A DNA stretch of 64,000 nt from Urechis unicinctus (GCA_034190875.2 CM067358.1:49062113-49126112), one strand, 5' to 3'. Counted from the first letter of the stretch, positions 46,870-61,040 are shown. The notes: a model not told the origin generated them from the sequence alone. Numbers and translations: made by a program.

Positions 46870-47260
46870 CCTAACCCATATATATTTTGAGCATATATAA
46901 ATATATATATTGCGATAATTGACCGTTCAATCATTATATATATATATTTACAGTATATATATATATATACACGAACGCCAGGTCAGTTGCGCGCATAGAG
47001 AGAGATAGCTATAGAGAGAGATAGAGAGATCTATAGAGAGATATCTAGAGAGAGAGATCTCTAGAGAGAGAGATAGATTATTTATAGATATATCTATATC
47101 TATACGAATGCCGGTATCTCCATATGTGATATATAATAATATAACTATATATATATATATATCATCATATATATCTCTTATATATATATATATATATCTC
47201 TCTCTATCTATATATCTATATATATATATCTTCTACTATCTCTATCTCTCTAGACCCAAT
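46870..47260. repeat. Compound TA/GA/GATA microsatellite with inverted arms
   Basis: TA tracts at 46870-46965, a purine-rich GAGA/GATA stretch at 46996-47090, TA again at 47140-47190 and a pyrimidine-rich CTCT/TATC stretch at 47195-47252. The purine and pyrimidine arms are roughly reverse complements, so the block could fold into a long imperfect hairpin. The frames through it are low complexity. Confidence 0.85.
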
Positions 47261-47289
47261 GACCATCTGCCGGCGGGTCTGATACAAAT

Positions 47290-47330
47290 CCATAGATGGG
47301 TCGCCGATCTGCAACCCATCTGCGGATCTC
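47290..47330 (+). repeat. Short GC-rich hairpin after the microsatellite
   Basis: GATGGGT at about 47295 pairs with ACCCATC at about 47315 across a 12-base loop. It follows the compound microsatellite and is GC-rich compared with the surroundings. No function known. Confidence 0.5.
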
Positions 47331-47339
47331 TTGATGGAC

Positions 47340-49761
47340 TGATATTATCAACTGACCTTGAATACCTTAATTATTAAGAGCAATTTGTTCATTGTAGGTG
47401 CTCGAACAGTGTACTTTTTTGTTCTCATTTGGATGTTATGCTCGCTGAAGTTACAGGAGCTGTTTTTGCTCGAATATTCAGCAACAGTCAGCTAGGCAAG
47501 TTTTTGAAACAGTTGTGTTCTCTCAGCAGCATTATAAAAAAAAATGTCGACTTATAAATCTGGTAAATACAAGGTTAGGTGTACAATGCCCTCATATATT
47601 TCATAAGGACATGACACTCATTCAGTGAACCCTAGCTAACCGGCTGTCTTCATCCATCTTGTTCAAGGCAATAGTGTCAATTTCGTTTCAAGTTTGAAAA
47701 CAGCGGCTTGGTTTTTGATCATTGACACGAGGGGCAAATGGATCGCTCGTTTATGGGTTAATCGGTAATAATCGAAGTCATGCGGTATGAGCTTTCTATA
47801 AATGTCGTATTCTTAACAAATAGTACTTTCGAGAATTGGTTACTGAACTTATTGAGATGCAAAAGTCACACAATAGCTTCCGCCTCAGGTTGGACCTCAT
47901 TGCTTCGCATAGAATAAATTGAAAGGTAAGAGTGTTGGGGTTGCTATTCTGACAACATCATTTGTACGAACATTTGAAATTCGACGTTGCCGGGTAACAA
48001 TTACCTCCTCCGTTGATTGATGCTAAATGTCATTCTTACTATAAAACTCAACATTTCATCAGTACCGCTAAATCTATACTTAATTGCATCTATAAGGCAT
48101 AAAACGTGGTTTATTATAGCTTGTTAATGTCACTGTCACTGTGGCGGAGTACTAGCCAGGTCACGATAATTGATGTTATCAGTTGTAGCAAAGGTTAGAC
48201 AATCCATAGGGAAGGTCTAGTATCTCTATACACTGCAGCCATTCGACGTAATGCAGCACCCTTTAGCAGCTATGAAGGACGCGTATTTGTATTAATGCAT
48301 ATGTATATTTATATGCATATACTATTATAAAATCTTTGTGGTATCTATTCCCCTGTTCTGGTGCCCGTAGTCGTTGCAAATCCTCTTACAGCGTGGAACG
48401 CGCTTAGAGGGGTATCCCAGGGGACACCCTTTTTTCATACGGCGGCGTAATAATAGGCCGCGTGTCTTCGAAACCCCTTGAATAAATGCTTCAGCCTCAG
48501 GATTATACATCATTTCTTGAAAATACCCGACCTATAACAACGTTATAACACCCATTAAAACGCGCCAAGTTTACTCTCTGTACGCCTGACAATGCAGTTA
48601 ATAGGATTTAGGTCATTTCATCCCTAGAATAATGCTAAAATCTCCGAGTGCCCAGTGACCAATCAATCTACTGGTATACTGATAGCAGATGCACGAACAA
48701 ATTGTGTGGAAATAAGGATCCAAGAAACGTCCAATATGGAAAAGCATGACGCATTAAATCATTTGGTTTTTATCCACTAACTCAAATATATTGACCCCTT
48801 AGAATCAGCGCTCAACGTGGTTTAATAGGATGGTTGGTTGCAAAGGAGGGTGTAACAAGTTGCCTAGCCATTCGATGTTTTGATTCAAATTAAGCACATA
48901 TCTCTGATGCTTCAGCTGCCCGATTAGCTTTCGCACTATGTTATGTCGGATCTGATACAGACTCACAAGAATCATACAGAGCTGCTTTTGCTGATATACA
49001 AATGTATGTAAGCGCTAGTACATGCTTGAGTAAAATTCTAAAACACAAATTAGAAGATCGGGCAGGCGAAAGTCAAAATGCGTTGCGTTGTTAGGACACA
49101 ATGTGATAGTCCTTTTTTCTGCGCGACGCGATTGGAATATCAATCGTGAGGTATCCCTGTCCTCTTTGTTAAACATCTGCTAGTGAGTCATGAATATAGC
49201 CGCCCCACGTTATGCATAAGATGTGTTCACCGTTCAAATACGATACATTAACAATGAAATACATAGCAATGATTCCCATCACTTCGTATGCACACAATAT
49301 GCCTCAACATTTAAGATACAGTAATGCAATATTAATAGAGCAAAACATATCATCTCCCACAAATCCAAAAGTTATGCTCTGTACAGATACCATAGATTAA
49401 GGACCAGTCGCAGAACTATATATCAGTTGAGCAAAACAAGTTATGCGCATAATCAATCTCCCACTATTAATTCTTATACCACTCAAAGTTATGATTGCTA
49501 GTTTCAGATACTGATACGATTAACATACAGCTGTGTCGATGAGTTCAAACACGTGCTGATGATCAAACCACATTTGAATATTTTGATGGCTGGATGGCTA
49601 TCTGGTAGTTATGTCTGAAGTTGCCTTGCCATTCATTTGTTCTATTGGATTCAACTTAAGCACATATCTCTCTAATGATTCTGCTCACAAGAATCACACA
49701 CATATGCTTCGTCTAATACACAAATGTCTGTAAGGAGATTTGAATATAAAACGTTAGATTC
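47340..49761. other. Single-copy spacer with one GC-rich frame
   Basis: No recognised gene. 48513-48325 on the minus strand (62 codons, about half GC) carries several dibasic pairs and the Cys-containing GCPLGYPSKRVPRCKRICND. It has no visible splice sites or signal peptide. The rest shows only short unconserved frames. Confidence 0.3.
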
Positions 49762-50639
49762 CCCGCTGGACTCATTATCGATAATGCTGCAATATCGGTA
49801 TTCGATAGAATTGCTAGTATGATAACACCAATCACATCTCGATTACGACATCAGATACGTTACGATTGCTGAAGATGAATGATGCTGAACACATTAGATT
49901 TACAGCGTTTGCCATAAATGGGATCTACCATAAAAATCTGTTTATGACGCGCTCATTATCTGCTTAGAAAATAACACAACGCTGCCCCTGTACAAGTCGG
50001 ATGATGCATTTGCCTTGTATGATTGTGCCTAAGCCGCAAGGCACAATGCAAGGTTTTTTTGAGCTCCATGTCATTTTTCTTTGTAGTGAGATATAACTGA
50101 TGGCGCAGGTACAATGCGTGTGCGAAAAAGAATTTATGAGGACGAACGTTGCTATTGTTGGCAATTATATAGGTTAGTACTTAGCAGACCTCCAATCATA
50201 CAAAGAAATGCGTGCAGTTGTTGTCGGCCAGACAATCTAATGCTTTAGATTATTGAGAGTGAGACCATCACGGAAAACGCCCCCACTATTGTATTCTATG
50301 TCAGAGGGAAATAATGTTTGCACAATGGGTTTCTGCTGAAGCTAATCTGCGTTTGGCTATTCACGTAAGTAGGTACTGCGGTCAGCATCACGTTCACTTT
50401 GGCAGTTTGACATCTGCTTCCAAAGTTTGCTGTGCGTTACACTGCAATATCGCATCGGTAACGTTTCGCATCTTACCTTAGTCGGTAGATGAAAATAATT
50501 GCTTACCTTCTACAGATAAGTGCAAGTTGGTCTCTCATCATTAGAATGATATAAATTTGATCCATGTTACAAACATGTTCTTAGAAAAGGAGAGCGACAA
50601 GTCAAACATACGACTCTTCTAATGCTGATCCTTGTTTTC

Positions 50640-50930
50640 TTTCATTCGATGAGCGCCACAAACAAATATCCCCAACCCATGATAAAAATAAAGTTTGTGG
50701 GCAGCGTGGCCGCGAGTACTGCAGTCCTGTGAAAAGCGGAGGCTTTCATTGCTCTGGATGCTGGCAAGCTCGGTTTCAGCATGTAAACGGGTCTGTGTAG
50801 CCCGACCGTTGATTCTTCTACCTTTGTATTTTACAGGATGAAACGTGATAAACTCGATATTGTCCAGTTGGTGCGCGTCACGGGTAAAACTTTTGAGATA
50901 TTTCATGCGCATAGCTAACCGTCCGTGACC
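50640..50930 (+). pseudogene. Possible end of the amino-terminal domain, iGluR-like, unit 2
   Basis: Counterpart of 33838-34125: VCGQRGREYCSPVKSG, HCSGCWQARFQHVNGSV, TAG, acceptor TTTTACAG at about 50830, then MKRDKLDIVQLVRVTGKTF. The second part stays open longer than in unit 1, which has lost a T in the following T run. The opposite strand is open too (50912-50619), so the reading is tentative. Confidence 0.28.
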
Positions 50931-53066
50931 TTCGTTTAATAGTACGGTCAGCGCATCAATCCATCTTATGTTACAACAAGTAAGATGATAACGTTAGGGT
51001 CAGATCAAACATGTACAGGACGAAGAACGAGAGTCAACCGCTACATGTCGGTGTGATAAGTACATGGTGTCCGAAAACCGCACTACAGCGTAATGCGATT
51101 TGATGTAGGCATAAATTTACAGAATGACAATACACAGATTGAGAAGTGCATTAAGCATCTGCCGGTTATCTCAAATACGCTATACATCAGTTCTGGTTCT
51201 CTTCGCATCAACGGTTCCAGTCACATATAAATGGTAGAGCCAGAAAACGCACAAGATCTTGCGAACGCATACTATTGTCAACATTCGGTCGATAAGTAAA
51301 ACGTGAGCAACCGCCAGCATCAATGCGATCACATCGAATTCGCGTTAATGTAACCAACAACGAATAAACATTAACGACATGTTACATATTCAAAATGAAT
51401 TCGACGCTTAATCGATTAAGTTTTTCTGAGCAACTAGATGCCGTCCTTAAATATTGTATTATGGTTATGTACCTGCAACGACCGTGTTTTCCTCAACCTC
51501 CACCCGCCACCCCAGGTAAATGATTGTACACAGCCTTGTTGGCGAATATATATTCAAGGGCTTTTGGTCATTTACCTCTATTACAAAGTAAACAACCAAA
51601 TGCCATCAATGTGCTAAAGGGATATTCTTACAGTTAACACGGTGCCCTAAGTAATCAATTCACTTTATTTGGTTAATGAACAATTCATTTGTCATAAGTC
51701 TGCTTTATGCAACAAGTCCCAAACATGTCATGGGTATCCAGCTATCAAATGCTTTGCTAGACACTTGCTCCTATGCGACTCTCACTGCTAAATCAACGTT
51801 TACCGTCTGATTCGCGATTTACTCTGCGTAACCAACGACTTAATATCTAAAACATAGGGTGCAATTCTTCACTAGGGACCCGGATTATCATACAAATTAG
51901 TGCTTATAAGACGGAACAGAATCTGGACTTTTAGTATTAACTATATTTTGTGCAGCATCTGTCAAATCAGCCATTTGCATCGATTAGGAGTTTGTCAGAT
52001 ATTTTTCCCAGCAATTAGTATATGGAAACGTAGGGTGTTAAGCGATATTTCTCCCAGACTCGCCAACAAGAGCGGTGGTTCATTATTCCGTATAAAATAA
52101 TTCGATTCCGTGGGGTAGCAGGCTGGTTATGCATTGCATTACGAACTAATCAATTATTCGTTATTCAAATAGCTTGTTTACACCTGTTGAGGGGTAGCCC
52201 TTGAAAGTTGGAACTTTGTATACATTGCATCCGTGTATTTGCATCAACTTTCTCTCACATGGTGCGTGCACCATGCGTACATGACATAATTTTCGTAAAA
52301 ATCAATATTAATATGCATGATACCGAGAATAGCTCTTAAGGTAAGAGTATCTACCATGCGCTTGTTAGTTGATGTAATGTTTTGCCGTCCTGATATATCA
52401 GTTCCCAGCAACCTGAAAGCAGGCACAGGGTGCATACAATTTCAGCGACATTAGCGGTATCAATAAGGTGAGTGCTCCAATGCATCATTGTGGTCGCTTT
52501 GATGGGAAGCATGATGAACTATGAACTAATCCTGGCGAACCAACCTAGTGTTTTGGTATTAGGTTTTTCTATTAACTCAACTATAGTGTAGCTAACATTA
52601 AATCATGTGCTTTCGGCAGAATTTCACATGGAAACACCGACGAACTTTCCAAATAACAGGTATATGTCATAATCCATAACCTCCCATCAGTTGAACTGGT
52701 CTTGGACTTAATATAAAAGTGACCCTTATTAACAGTTGCATTATTACACAATCTGCTACAGATATTTGCGCCCTGTCGTTTACATATGACGAAACATTCC
52801 TGGGTATGGTGGTGACTGCACCAGCGTTATCAAAAACGTTAGAATACAGCTGCAGCTAGAGACAAATGGGTAACTACACTACCGTTGCTTTTCCGTTACA
52901 CTTCGCAAGCAATCAGTGACTTGACGAATCGATCATGTCAGGATGAATTATCTTTAGTTCGCGAAAAAACAAGTCTCTAGGGAGTGAGCATCCATGAAAC
53001 ACATCCAACGTCTGTAGGAAAGGGTCAAGACAAATAGTACACTTGAAATAGGCGAGCTGCCACTGT

Positions 53067-53345
53067 TTGGCAAAGATCATGCAAAACGGCCAACGTGGTA
53101 ACCTATGCAACAATTCTAGTCAGTGTTTGACCAGGGCTGAAAGCCAATTTATCATTGCGTATCACTATCCTCCAGTTGTGTTTAAATTGCAGTATATCCT
53201 CTATGCCTCGCATCCCATGGCTGCCGCCTTCTATGTTTTACCTCATCACGTTAAAAGCAATAAGAGTAATGAATGCGTTCAGTCTATTTACTGCGACGGC
53301 AACGGCGACTTTATCGTAATAGGAATGCTGTATGAGGTCGATTGA
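53067..53345 (+). pseudogene. S1-start-like frame, unit 2
   Basis: Open for 92 codons, without the TAA that interrupts the unit 1 copy. Contains SQFIIAYHYPPVVFK and ECVQSIYCDGNGDF. Differences from unit 1 fall on all codon positions. The segment is followed in the same order by the RIVRYFSTFP-like and pore/TM3-like segments. Confidence 0.27.
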
Positions 53346-53424
53346 TCATATTACTCACAGGATACATACCTAGTTAATGCACACGGACAATGCAAAGTGA
53401 TCCATATATTTTGGAAGTTAATTT

Positions 53425-53640
53425 ACCGGTTAGTACAAGGTGGATCAATTCCATGCGGGTTTTTGTTTGGTGATTTATCCCTGCATGCCACGGATTGTCA
53501 GATATTTTAGCACATTCCCCCTATTTACGGATCACTTGATGACGTGTATAATAAACAATTATGCAGTGATTTGTTCTACTGCCGTACTGAATTAAGAATT
53601 TATGATCTGGTCCTCATTGAATCAATAATCAACGTATATC
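53425..53640 (+). pseudogene. S1-lobe-like segment, unit 2, frameshifted
   Basis: Keeps PRIVRYFSTFPLFTDHLM in one frame, while the upstream KLVQGG-like part reads RLVQGGSIPCG in another because of an extra base near 53465. A TAA follows TAVLN. Clearly disabled relative to the unit 1 frame. Confidence 0.33.
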
Positions 53641-53702
53641 AACAATGCCAGATGCCGTCTTTTATGAGTATAATGTTATTTCACCGATACACTGCGTTCT
53701 CA

Positions 53703-53888
<186 letters not shown>

Positions 53889-53897
53889 TCGGTTACA

Positions 53898-54215
53898 CAT
53901 GAGAATGCGTGAATACATGTACGAATCTATAATAACAATTATTTGGTACATATTTGGATCTAGGTCAGATTTTTTTGTGATAACCGCAACTGCGACGGCG
54001 CAGCGAGCATGCTGTTATTTTTTGCATATGATTATATTAGCTGTAGTATTCATCATTTGGTTAGTAACAGCAAGCATTTGTGAACAACAGTACAGTAAAA
54101 ATGTAGGATCTATCATTAGCCAACAGTAAACTTGGTCGCAAAGTATGATTTCATCACAGTTAATCCGCGAGAACATCGGAGGTTGTATGAGAGTAGCCCC
54201 CATCCGTTTTTGGTT
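53898..54215 (+). pseudogene. iGluR-like pore/TM3 and S2-start segment, unit 2
   Basis: Near-identical to 37047-37372: [43 protein letters not shown], then TAA, with the NLVAKYDF-like continuation in the next frame. Sharing the same stop and frameshift in both units dates the damage to before the duplication, if it was ever coding. Confidence 0.36.
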
Positions 54216-57200
54216 GCCCGCGTATGAGTCCCAAGAAGCATTTAACCTGGCAAAAAAAAAATCCGTAAAATATTTACCCGCATAAGTTCGTTCTTATCAT
54301 ATTGTCAGGCCCATGATGAGTCGTTCGAGGCGTTAAGCGTTTATTCATGACTAGGCACTACCGCATATCCAAAATATTGAACGCTCTTGAAATCCGATAG
54401 TTGTTTTGATCGACATATGAAAGTACGCCTCTAATTGCAGCCCAACCAAAATGATGAAGCATTACGTATGACTGCTTTAGAAATAGATAAGTACATCTGG
54501 TTCCGATTTTCCTACAGCTATGTAACTCAATCTGGATCCCAATAGTCAGTTTGATTGCCTAGTTAAGCGCTTATCTACCTTCCGCTGAGTGCTGTCACCA
54601 TTATTGCAAATATTGTTACTCATGTTGCATTCGATACGAGCAGAGCATCAGCGTTTGGCTTAATCATTTGACATTTCGTTATCTATGGGTTCGTATGATT
54701 TATCAACGCTCATGCAATAGATATGGTCCTCTGAAAAAGCATATGAATCACTTAATATCATACGCACATATGATTGGTATGTGTTGCATCAGTCCGGCAG
54801 CTCTATAAAGCAAAACACCCTCAGCGGAGAGGATGCATGTCATTACAAAGGTAAAAGTGTTTGATCTTTTGTTTTGTTTGATTGACGCTAATCCAACGTT
54901 TTCAGCAAATGGACAATAACAAGAAGATAGCTTGATCCAAATAGCATAAACATGGTATATATGAAGATGATGCTATAGATCGCAATATATCAAGGACCGG
55001 GTTACAATTAGTAAACGGGCTTTATCTGATACTACCCTGCAAACCTTATTCCCAGCAATAATGCATTCGCTGCTAAGGCATTGATATTTCAGCATGCAAT
55101 AGGCTGGTTGCACAAATCGATTACTCGGGACAATCAATTCGGAGGATGTTATCCGTATTCCAAGGAGGACACGAAAATGAACGAATGTCATTGGCTCAGT
55201 CGAATGTTTGCATCATCTTTAAGTGCGGAATATTGGGTAAGAAATACATTCAGATTCCATTAGACACAGAAACAAGCGGATATAGACTATATATGATCAT
55301 TAATTTTACTCTTCTGTGATGTCACAGAACACCACGCATTAACAGATATAGCCTTCGGTAAGCCTGTTTGGATATAACGCTTTTCACTGTGCGCCAAATA
55401 TAGGCATTTTGTATTCAGCGAGACTTAAATTGTAGTTGGATAACGCTTTCAATATACCAAATCTTGGCCCATGGTGGAGGCCAAATCTTCATATTATAAA
55501 ATAGAAAATGACAGATTGATCTGTGGTAGAGTAATTCCCATTCAACCACTGTGCATTATATATCCTAGATGTTTGGTTGTGACTGGGAAGCCTCGCAAGA
55601 ATCAATCACTTATAGACAAAGTTTCGCGATTGCTGATTCGACAAACAACAAGATCAATGTCATTCGTGTTTTAGTCTAGAGTAATCTACGAATAAATTGC
55701 TCATCAACAGCATCAACGACCCGGTTGACATGGTGCATACTGGAGGTCAAATATAATAATGCGACAATAAAATAGGATTGATCGGGCATGTCGCATCTCA
55801 TGACCACCAATGCTACTTAACGCTATTATATGGATATTGTTACCTCTCAAAGTAATAAAGTATGGAATTTATTCAGATTAATTCTGAATGGTCAAGACAG
55901 AAGAATACGATTAATTCTATGCCATCATCATAACAATTCACAAACATTAAGCATGCAAGTTTACATCAATGACTTGACCGTATTAAATTGCTATTATAAG
56001 CAATATTTGCAAGTAAATCTTTTATTTGCGCCTAAGGCTACTTCAATATCTCTTTAACAAATATAACGAAAACAGGGACATAACATGTGATCGTCTCACA
56101 CGTTTCTATAATCAATAGCTCCGATTACAAGTGCTGATTGTCCGCTAGCCGTGTTGTAATAACGAGTGGAAGAATACTCGTCGATTGTGTTCCAGTAGAT
56201 AAGCTAGCAGTTTGCTAACGGCGGTCTTATTCGCTGGTTGTCTTCTGTTTAAAACAACTATTTAATTTACCTTTAATAATTCGCACAGATAAAATGCATG
56301 CGTAATCTGCTCGAAGTTTGTCAAATTCATACTCGCCCGTACATCTGGCGTTTTGCAGAAGAAATATATTTTTTGTATGCTATCGTAAATATTTTCCCAT
56401 AATCTTGCAACACCATTAAAGTTAAGGATCGATGTCGGTTGGCAGAGAACAGTCAATCAAATCCGTAGCAGCTCGCAAGCAGTAGCTGCTGCTAAAACAG
56501 AAATATTAAAATTACATCGTTTAACACGGTTAATGCTAATAAGCATTGCTTCACCCCCGCTAGTCATATTTTTTGTGACAACGATGTAAAAGATTGATTC
56601 AACATCGCCGTGCCGCCACGTTTAAGGGGTAGTTATGATATCAATAGTATGTTCATATATATCTACATAAATATCTTTCTGTATAATCATTTGCCGGCTC
56701 TTCTAACTACATCCTCTTCGGTGTTACAGCTAGGTTTGTTTGACAACACTACGTATAACTTATTTAAGTCAAAGTGAACAGATTTGTCGCTGGTTTGTGG
56801 GGTGAACATTCGTGATTGCACGAATGTGAATACCACGCAGTCGATTGCGCAATAGCATGGCTATATATGTATGCATTTACCTCCTTATATTTAAAGATTT
56901 ACAATATTTGCAAAACCTGTGGGCACTTATGAATTCACATCAGAATTGTAACTTCTGTGTATTGTTATCTAAAATCACAATACATTGCCATGTAACGTTA
57001 GACCTTCATGGTGGTTGATTGGCATTTAGTTGCATATTCCGCCAAAATCGAAGATCATAATTGTATTATACACACGTCAACGGCCCATTTTGGAGAACAT
57101 GCTGTAGTTGAATTAATGGAATTAAGCCTTGTTTTTTTAAAGCATAGAAGTTATTGACGAAACCAGCCACATATGTGACATTGGTAAAGGATGCATCCAT

Positions 57201-57440
57201 CTCTACCCACGCATTTATGACATGAATCATGGCTAATCAAGCAACATAACCGTAAATAGAAACGATACAAAAACAATGGAGGCATTTATTAACGCACGGC
57301 ATGCAGCCAATTCGGAAAAGTGTTTCCAGATACGGTCGAGTGAATATTGCCAGGGATGAAAAAAAACCGCAACGATGAAGTAAACAGTCAGCAAACGACT
57401 GAGGGTGATCTCTCTAAGACCAGAGTGACTACATAGCAAT
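54216..57440. other. Spacer collinear with 37373-40767
   Basis: About 95% identical to unit 1 with small indels. Short frames (55191-54973, 55081-55263, 55471-55674, 55830-56057, 56456-56262, 57466-57233) show no motif. Confidence 0.4.
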
Positions 57441-57786
57441 TTGCGTAAGAGGTACAAAACACTCAAAACACCTCATGTCGAGGTGACTTCCGATTATCTT
57501 CAGAAGAGAGAACCAAATGCTCTTGGTTTGACAATAACGACAGCACACAACGCTGACGACGATAGTGTGTTGCTCGTACAAAGCCTTCAGACGGGCATCA
57601 TTCGAATTGTATGCTATAATCTATCATATGCCACCATTATCGGTCTGCTCGTACGTTGTGGCGAAACTCTTCAACACCTTAACCGGGTCTATTTGCGTTA
57701 ATATCGACTTTATGACTATTTCAATTCACAGCGCTGCCTATTTGTTGGAGGAGGATTTATGTGTTCAAGTAGGGAAAAGATTTTAA
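57441..57786 (+). other. Highly conserved open segment, unit 2
   Basis: Counterpart of 40768-41090. The frame extends upstream to 57441 (86 codons, ending VYLR). An overlapping frame to 57786 carries ISIHSAAYLLEEDLCVQVGK. A candidate acceptor (TTCAATTCACAG) and donor (TTCAA/GTAGGG) flank the second part, so it could be a separate exon. Family undecided (PDZ-like or glutamate-receptor S2). Confidence 0.3.
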
Positions 57787-60700
57787 TCGCAGAGAAAAAT
57801 AGATCGATTATAGCGACAACGGCTGCAGTTGTAATAGAGGCAATCAATCATGTAAGTCGTTCAGAGACAATAAAACCATGATTAAGCAAGTGTAAGGAAA
57901 CGAAACATCCAAATCATAGAATAACAGTCGAACATTATATTGTTTGTTACCCATTTTGTTGGATAATTCAATAGGACCAACTTAAATAAGATTTTGTTTG
58001 CAAATTTAATCTATTAATTCCAATACATCATATGATTGACCAGGCGTGTGCAGTAAAAGAGAAGGTTTGTACAAGTGGTGTGTCGAACCGTGACGTGCAG
58101 TGCCCTGGAATTACCTTACTAAATAGCAGTAGTTAGTAATCAATTTGCTGAAACGGCGGTTCTCTTGGGAATGGTTGTATCTGTGCGGGTATTGCTTGTA
58201 CTGAAAATGGATCGCGGAGTTGTAACTTTGATGCGCCATGGTAGTTTGGAAACGAAATTAGTGATGTATGGTCTAGATTCTATTGCCATAGAATCATAAT
58301 CGCATAATATGACAAGCTTGTAACTGTTTAGCAACATCTTTATTTTTGCATAGTCATTGTTGTAGTGGTGAGACAAAACCGGCGTGTTTCTAGGACATAT
58401 TCTTCATGGTTATTGCTTGTATAATGCTGCCCCTATCTGTAACTATTGACTAGACGAGCCGGACAATATTTTATATTATAATGTTATTTAAGACAAACTT
58501 GATATCGGCATATATTTATAATATAATTCCTAAATCGCAATTATATATTGGAATATTTGTAAGCTAGAAATTATCTACTTTTTTCCTCGCTGGTGATAAG
58601 TAGCAACGCCAGGATCTACCCATGACATGGTTGTTAAACCAAAAAATAGTCAATGTGTACGGAAGAAAACCTTAATATATAGGATATGCAAATTTTCATC
58701 TTACTGCTGTAAAGTCGTCCTTATGTTGATTAAGATTTTATCATGTCCGCATATATGTAACGGACGGACAGAATGTGCGGACGCAATTAAAACACGATAA
58801 AAGCACTGGACAGTCTGCAGCAATCCGTCATGTTCAGAGCAATATTACCAATTTCTTTCCACATATGTAAAACTGGCCTCAGATATTGGAATATGTCAAG
58901 ATAGTAGCATTTGACATATTGCTTCTGCTTCCGAGTTACGCAATAGGGTTAATCGCTTTGTGCCTCAAATATGGCACTACAATGACTGGGACTGAATACT
59001 TTAAAACATATATGAAACAGCTTCGCATGAAATAATAAATTAATGAAGGAGCACAATATCAGATTCATAACCAGCAGTTATTGAAGAGTATATTCGTCTG
59101 ACAATCAGTCAATTCTAATACATCGCTTAGATTAGGTATATGCCTACAGCAATATTGTCACATATTATCCTTCAAACAGGCTATGAACAGGCTGACGCAT
59201 TTAGTTCAAACAATAATGAGACCTCTGACGATAGTTACATTGTTATTTATCTGAATGTCATACCTCGATCATTAACGCATTAACGTTATTGTAATGAATT
59301 TAGTTGTTACGAATTATTGTGTTGCGTTTGGTTTAGTCTGCATATATGTAGCTCAATGGTTTTTTAACCGTACCCTGCAATTTAACATTCAAGAAAGTGA
59401 ATATGTGAGAGATACCTGACGAGTAAAATTTATGGACAGCAGGTTGTGTGAGATAGACGAAAGAGCAATAGTAAATGGGTTGTGCAGTGCCAGCCGTCTA
59501 CCATGTATAAATATGATATAACTTCGCATTTACGATATAGTTGATGCCATCCGTACATTTATTAGAGGGGAGACGAAGGCGTGGAGGGGTGAAAGTAGTC
59601 ATAAAACGGATATGAGCAGTGAGAAACTAACGTGCAGTTCTGTAGATAATATTTTTCTGGCAGATATTACCATTTGTAGACTGCATATACGGTAGCGCTG
59701 AGAGTTTATTTACTGGATATGATGGACATTTACAAACAGCTACATGATCGGTAAAGCTGTTTCAATGCTAAGAAGATGACTCAAATTCAATCAACATCTC
59801 CAACAAAGTGGTGGCAACATTAGAGCTCTCGATGATGGACGGCACATTACAGCAAACCGAGTTTGATGCAGAAAAACACAATAACTGTCGCTAGCCCCTC
59901 CAGTTTTAGTATTAGTGCCGTAACAACTCAAACAATTATTACAACCTCTTCTTGTTACCACAGCCACTTTGATCATGCATTCTGCCGAGACATGGGATCC
60001 ACTTGCGACAATTCATTGTCCACACGCTAAGTATTATACGGGACCATATAAAGAGCGCTCTTTGTACATGCAAACTGAATTCCCACGGAAAAATCGACAT
60101 CGACAGACTCTTGCACTTTGGGTGTGACTGACGCTGTCATAATTGCCCTCTTGGGCAGTCTGTTCGGCTGCCCCGAAAACATTAACATGCTGGATTTGAA
60201 TAGATGACGACGCAAGTGTCTCCATCTTTAGTTTGCTTTCTATCCTTACCTATTTGGTACTCCTTATTCGGTGATTTCTGATGCCGAGTCTATCTTTCAG
60301 GATGAAACATAACAAACGAAAGTTGGATGTAGCTGCTAAGGTATTAACTGCTCACGATGATTAGTGTTTGATATTTGGAGAGAACGTAGCACTGCAAGAA
60401 CGAACAACTTATTTACTTAAATCTTTGATGACAGAGCTCATTAAACCATGCAATATTCCTAAGCCAGATAGGCAGCCAATAATCTATAATGGCTGGGTGG
60501 CTTATATTCTATGGTATATTAACCCTAAGGATTGACCAATATACATAATTGAAAATTCAACAGTAATGGCGAGGTTGCAATGGTGGGTACACGTCCACAG
60601 CACAATAAGAGCCTTAGGTACATTTCTGGAATACCTGAAGTGTCATCACCATAAGTCCAAATCAAAAGTTGGTATATACGTTTCACATACAATCTATTAC

Positions 60701-60894
60701 TTGTCAATGATAATCACTAAATGCTACACATTTATCATATCAACATTACAATAGCCCTATGCCACAAACATACGATACAAAAACCTCCACGAAGTCTATG
60801 CAATGCGCCACACATGTCAATAAGAGCCGCAAGTCTCCCAATCGCTCTCTGCAAATGATTATTTGACAGTGCATTTGCCTGAGCGTTAGTAGTT
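57787..60894. other. Spacer of unit 2 with three unit-specific insertions
   Basis: 57780-58195, 58305-58930 and 59390-60335 are absent from unit 1. The last includes a GC-richer island at 59790-60240. There minus-strand frames (59976-59791, Cys-rich; 60225-60034; 60215-60027) overlap a plus-strand Ser/Thr-rich frame at about 59860-60028 (ITVASPSSFSISAVTTQ). No family is recognised. The plus frame could be a decayed stalk exon of the third lectin gene. Confidence 0.35.
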
Positions 60895-61040
60895 ATTAAA
60901 GAGTAAATAGCAAACGTTCATGAATTGTACAAGGTCTGAATGTCTACTACCTTGTGACATCCGTTTGAACAATATGTGACTTGAAACTTTCAACATCTGC
61001 ACGATTTATCTGCCTCATTAACCATTATTCATATGAAGCA
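60895..61040 (-). pseudogene. Decayed copy of the 962-1147 segment, unit 2
   Basis: Aligned with 42245-42395 at about 95% and with 1040-1185 more distantly. The minus-strand frame is broken. Confidence 0.45.
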
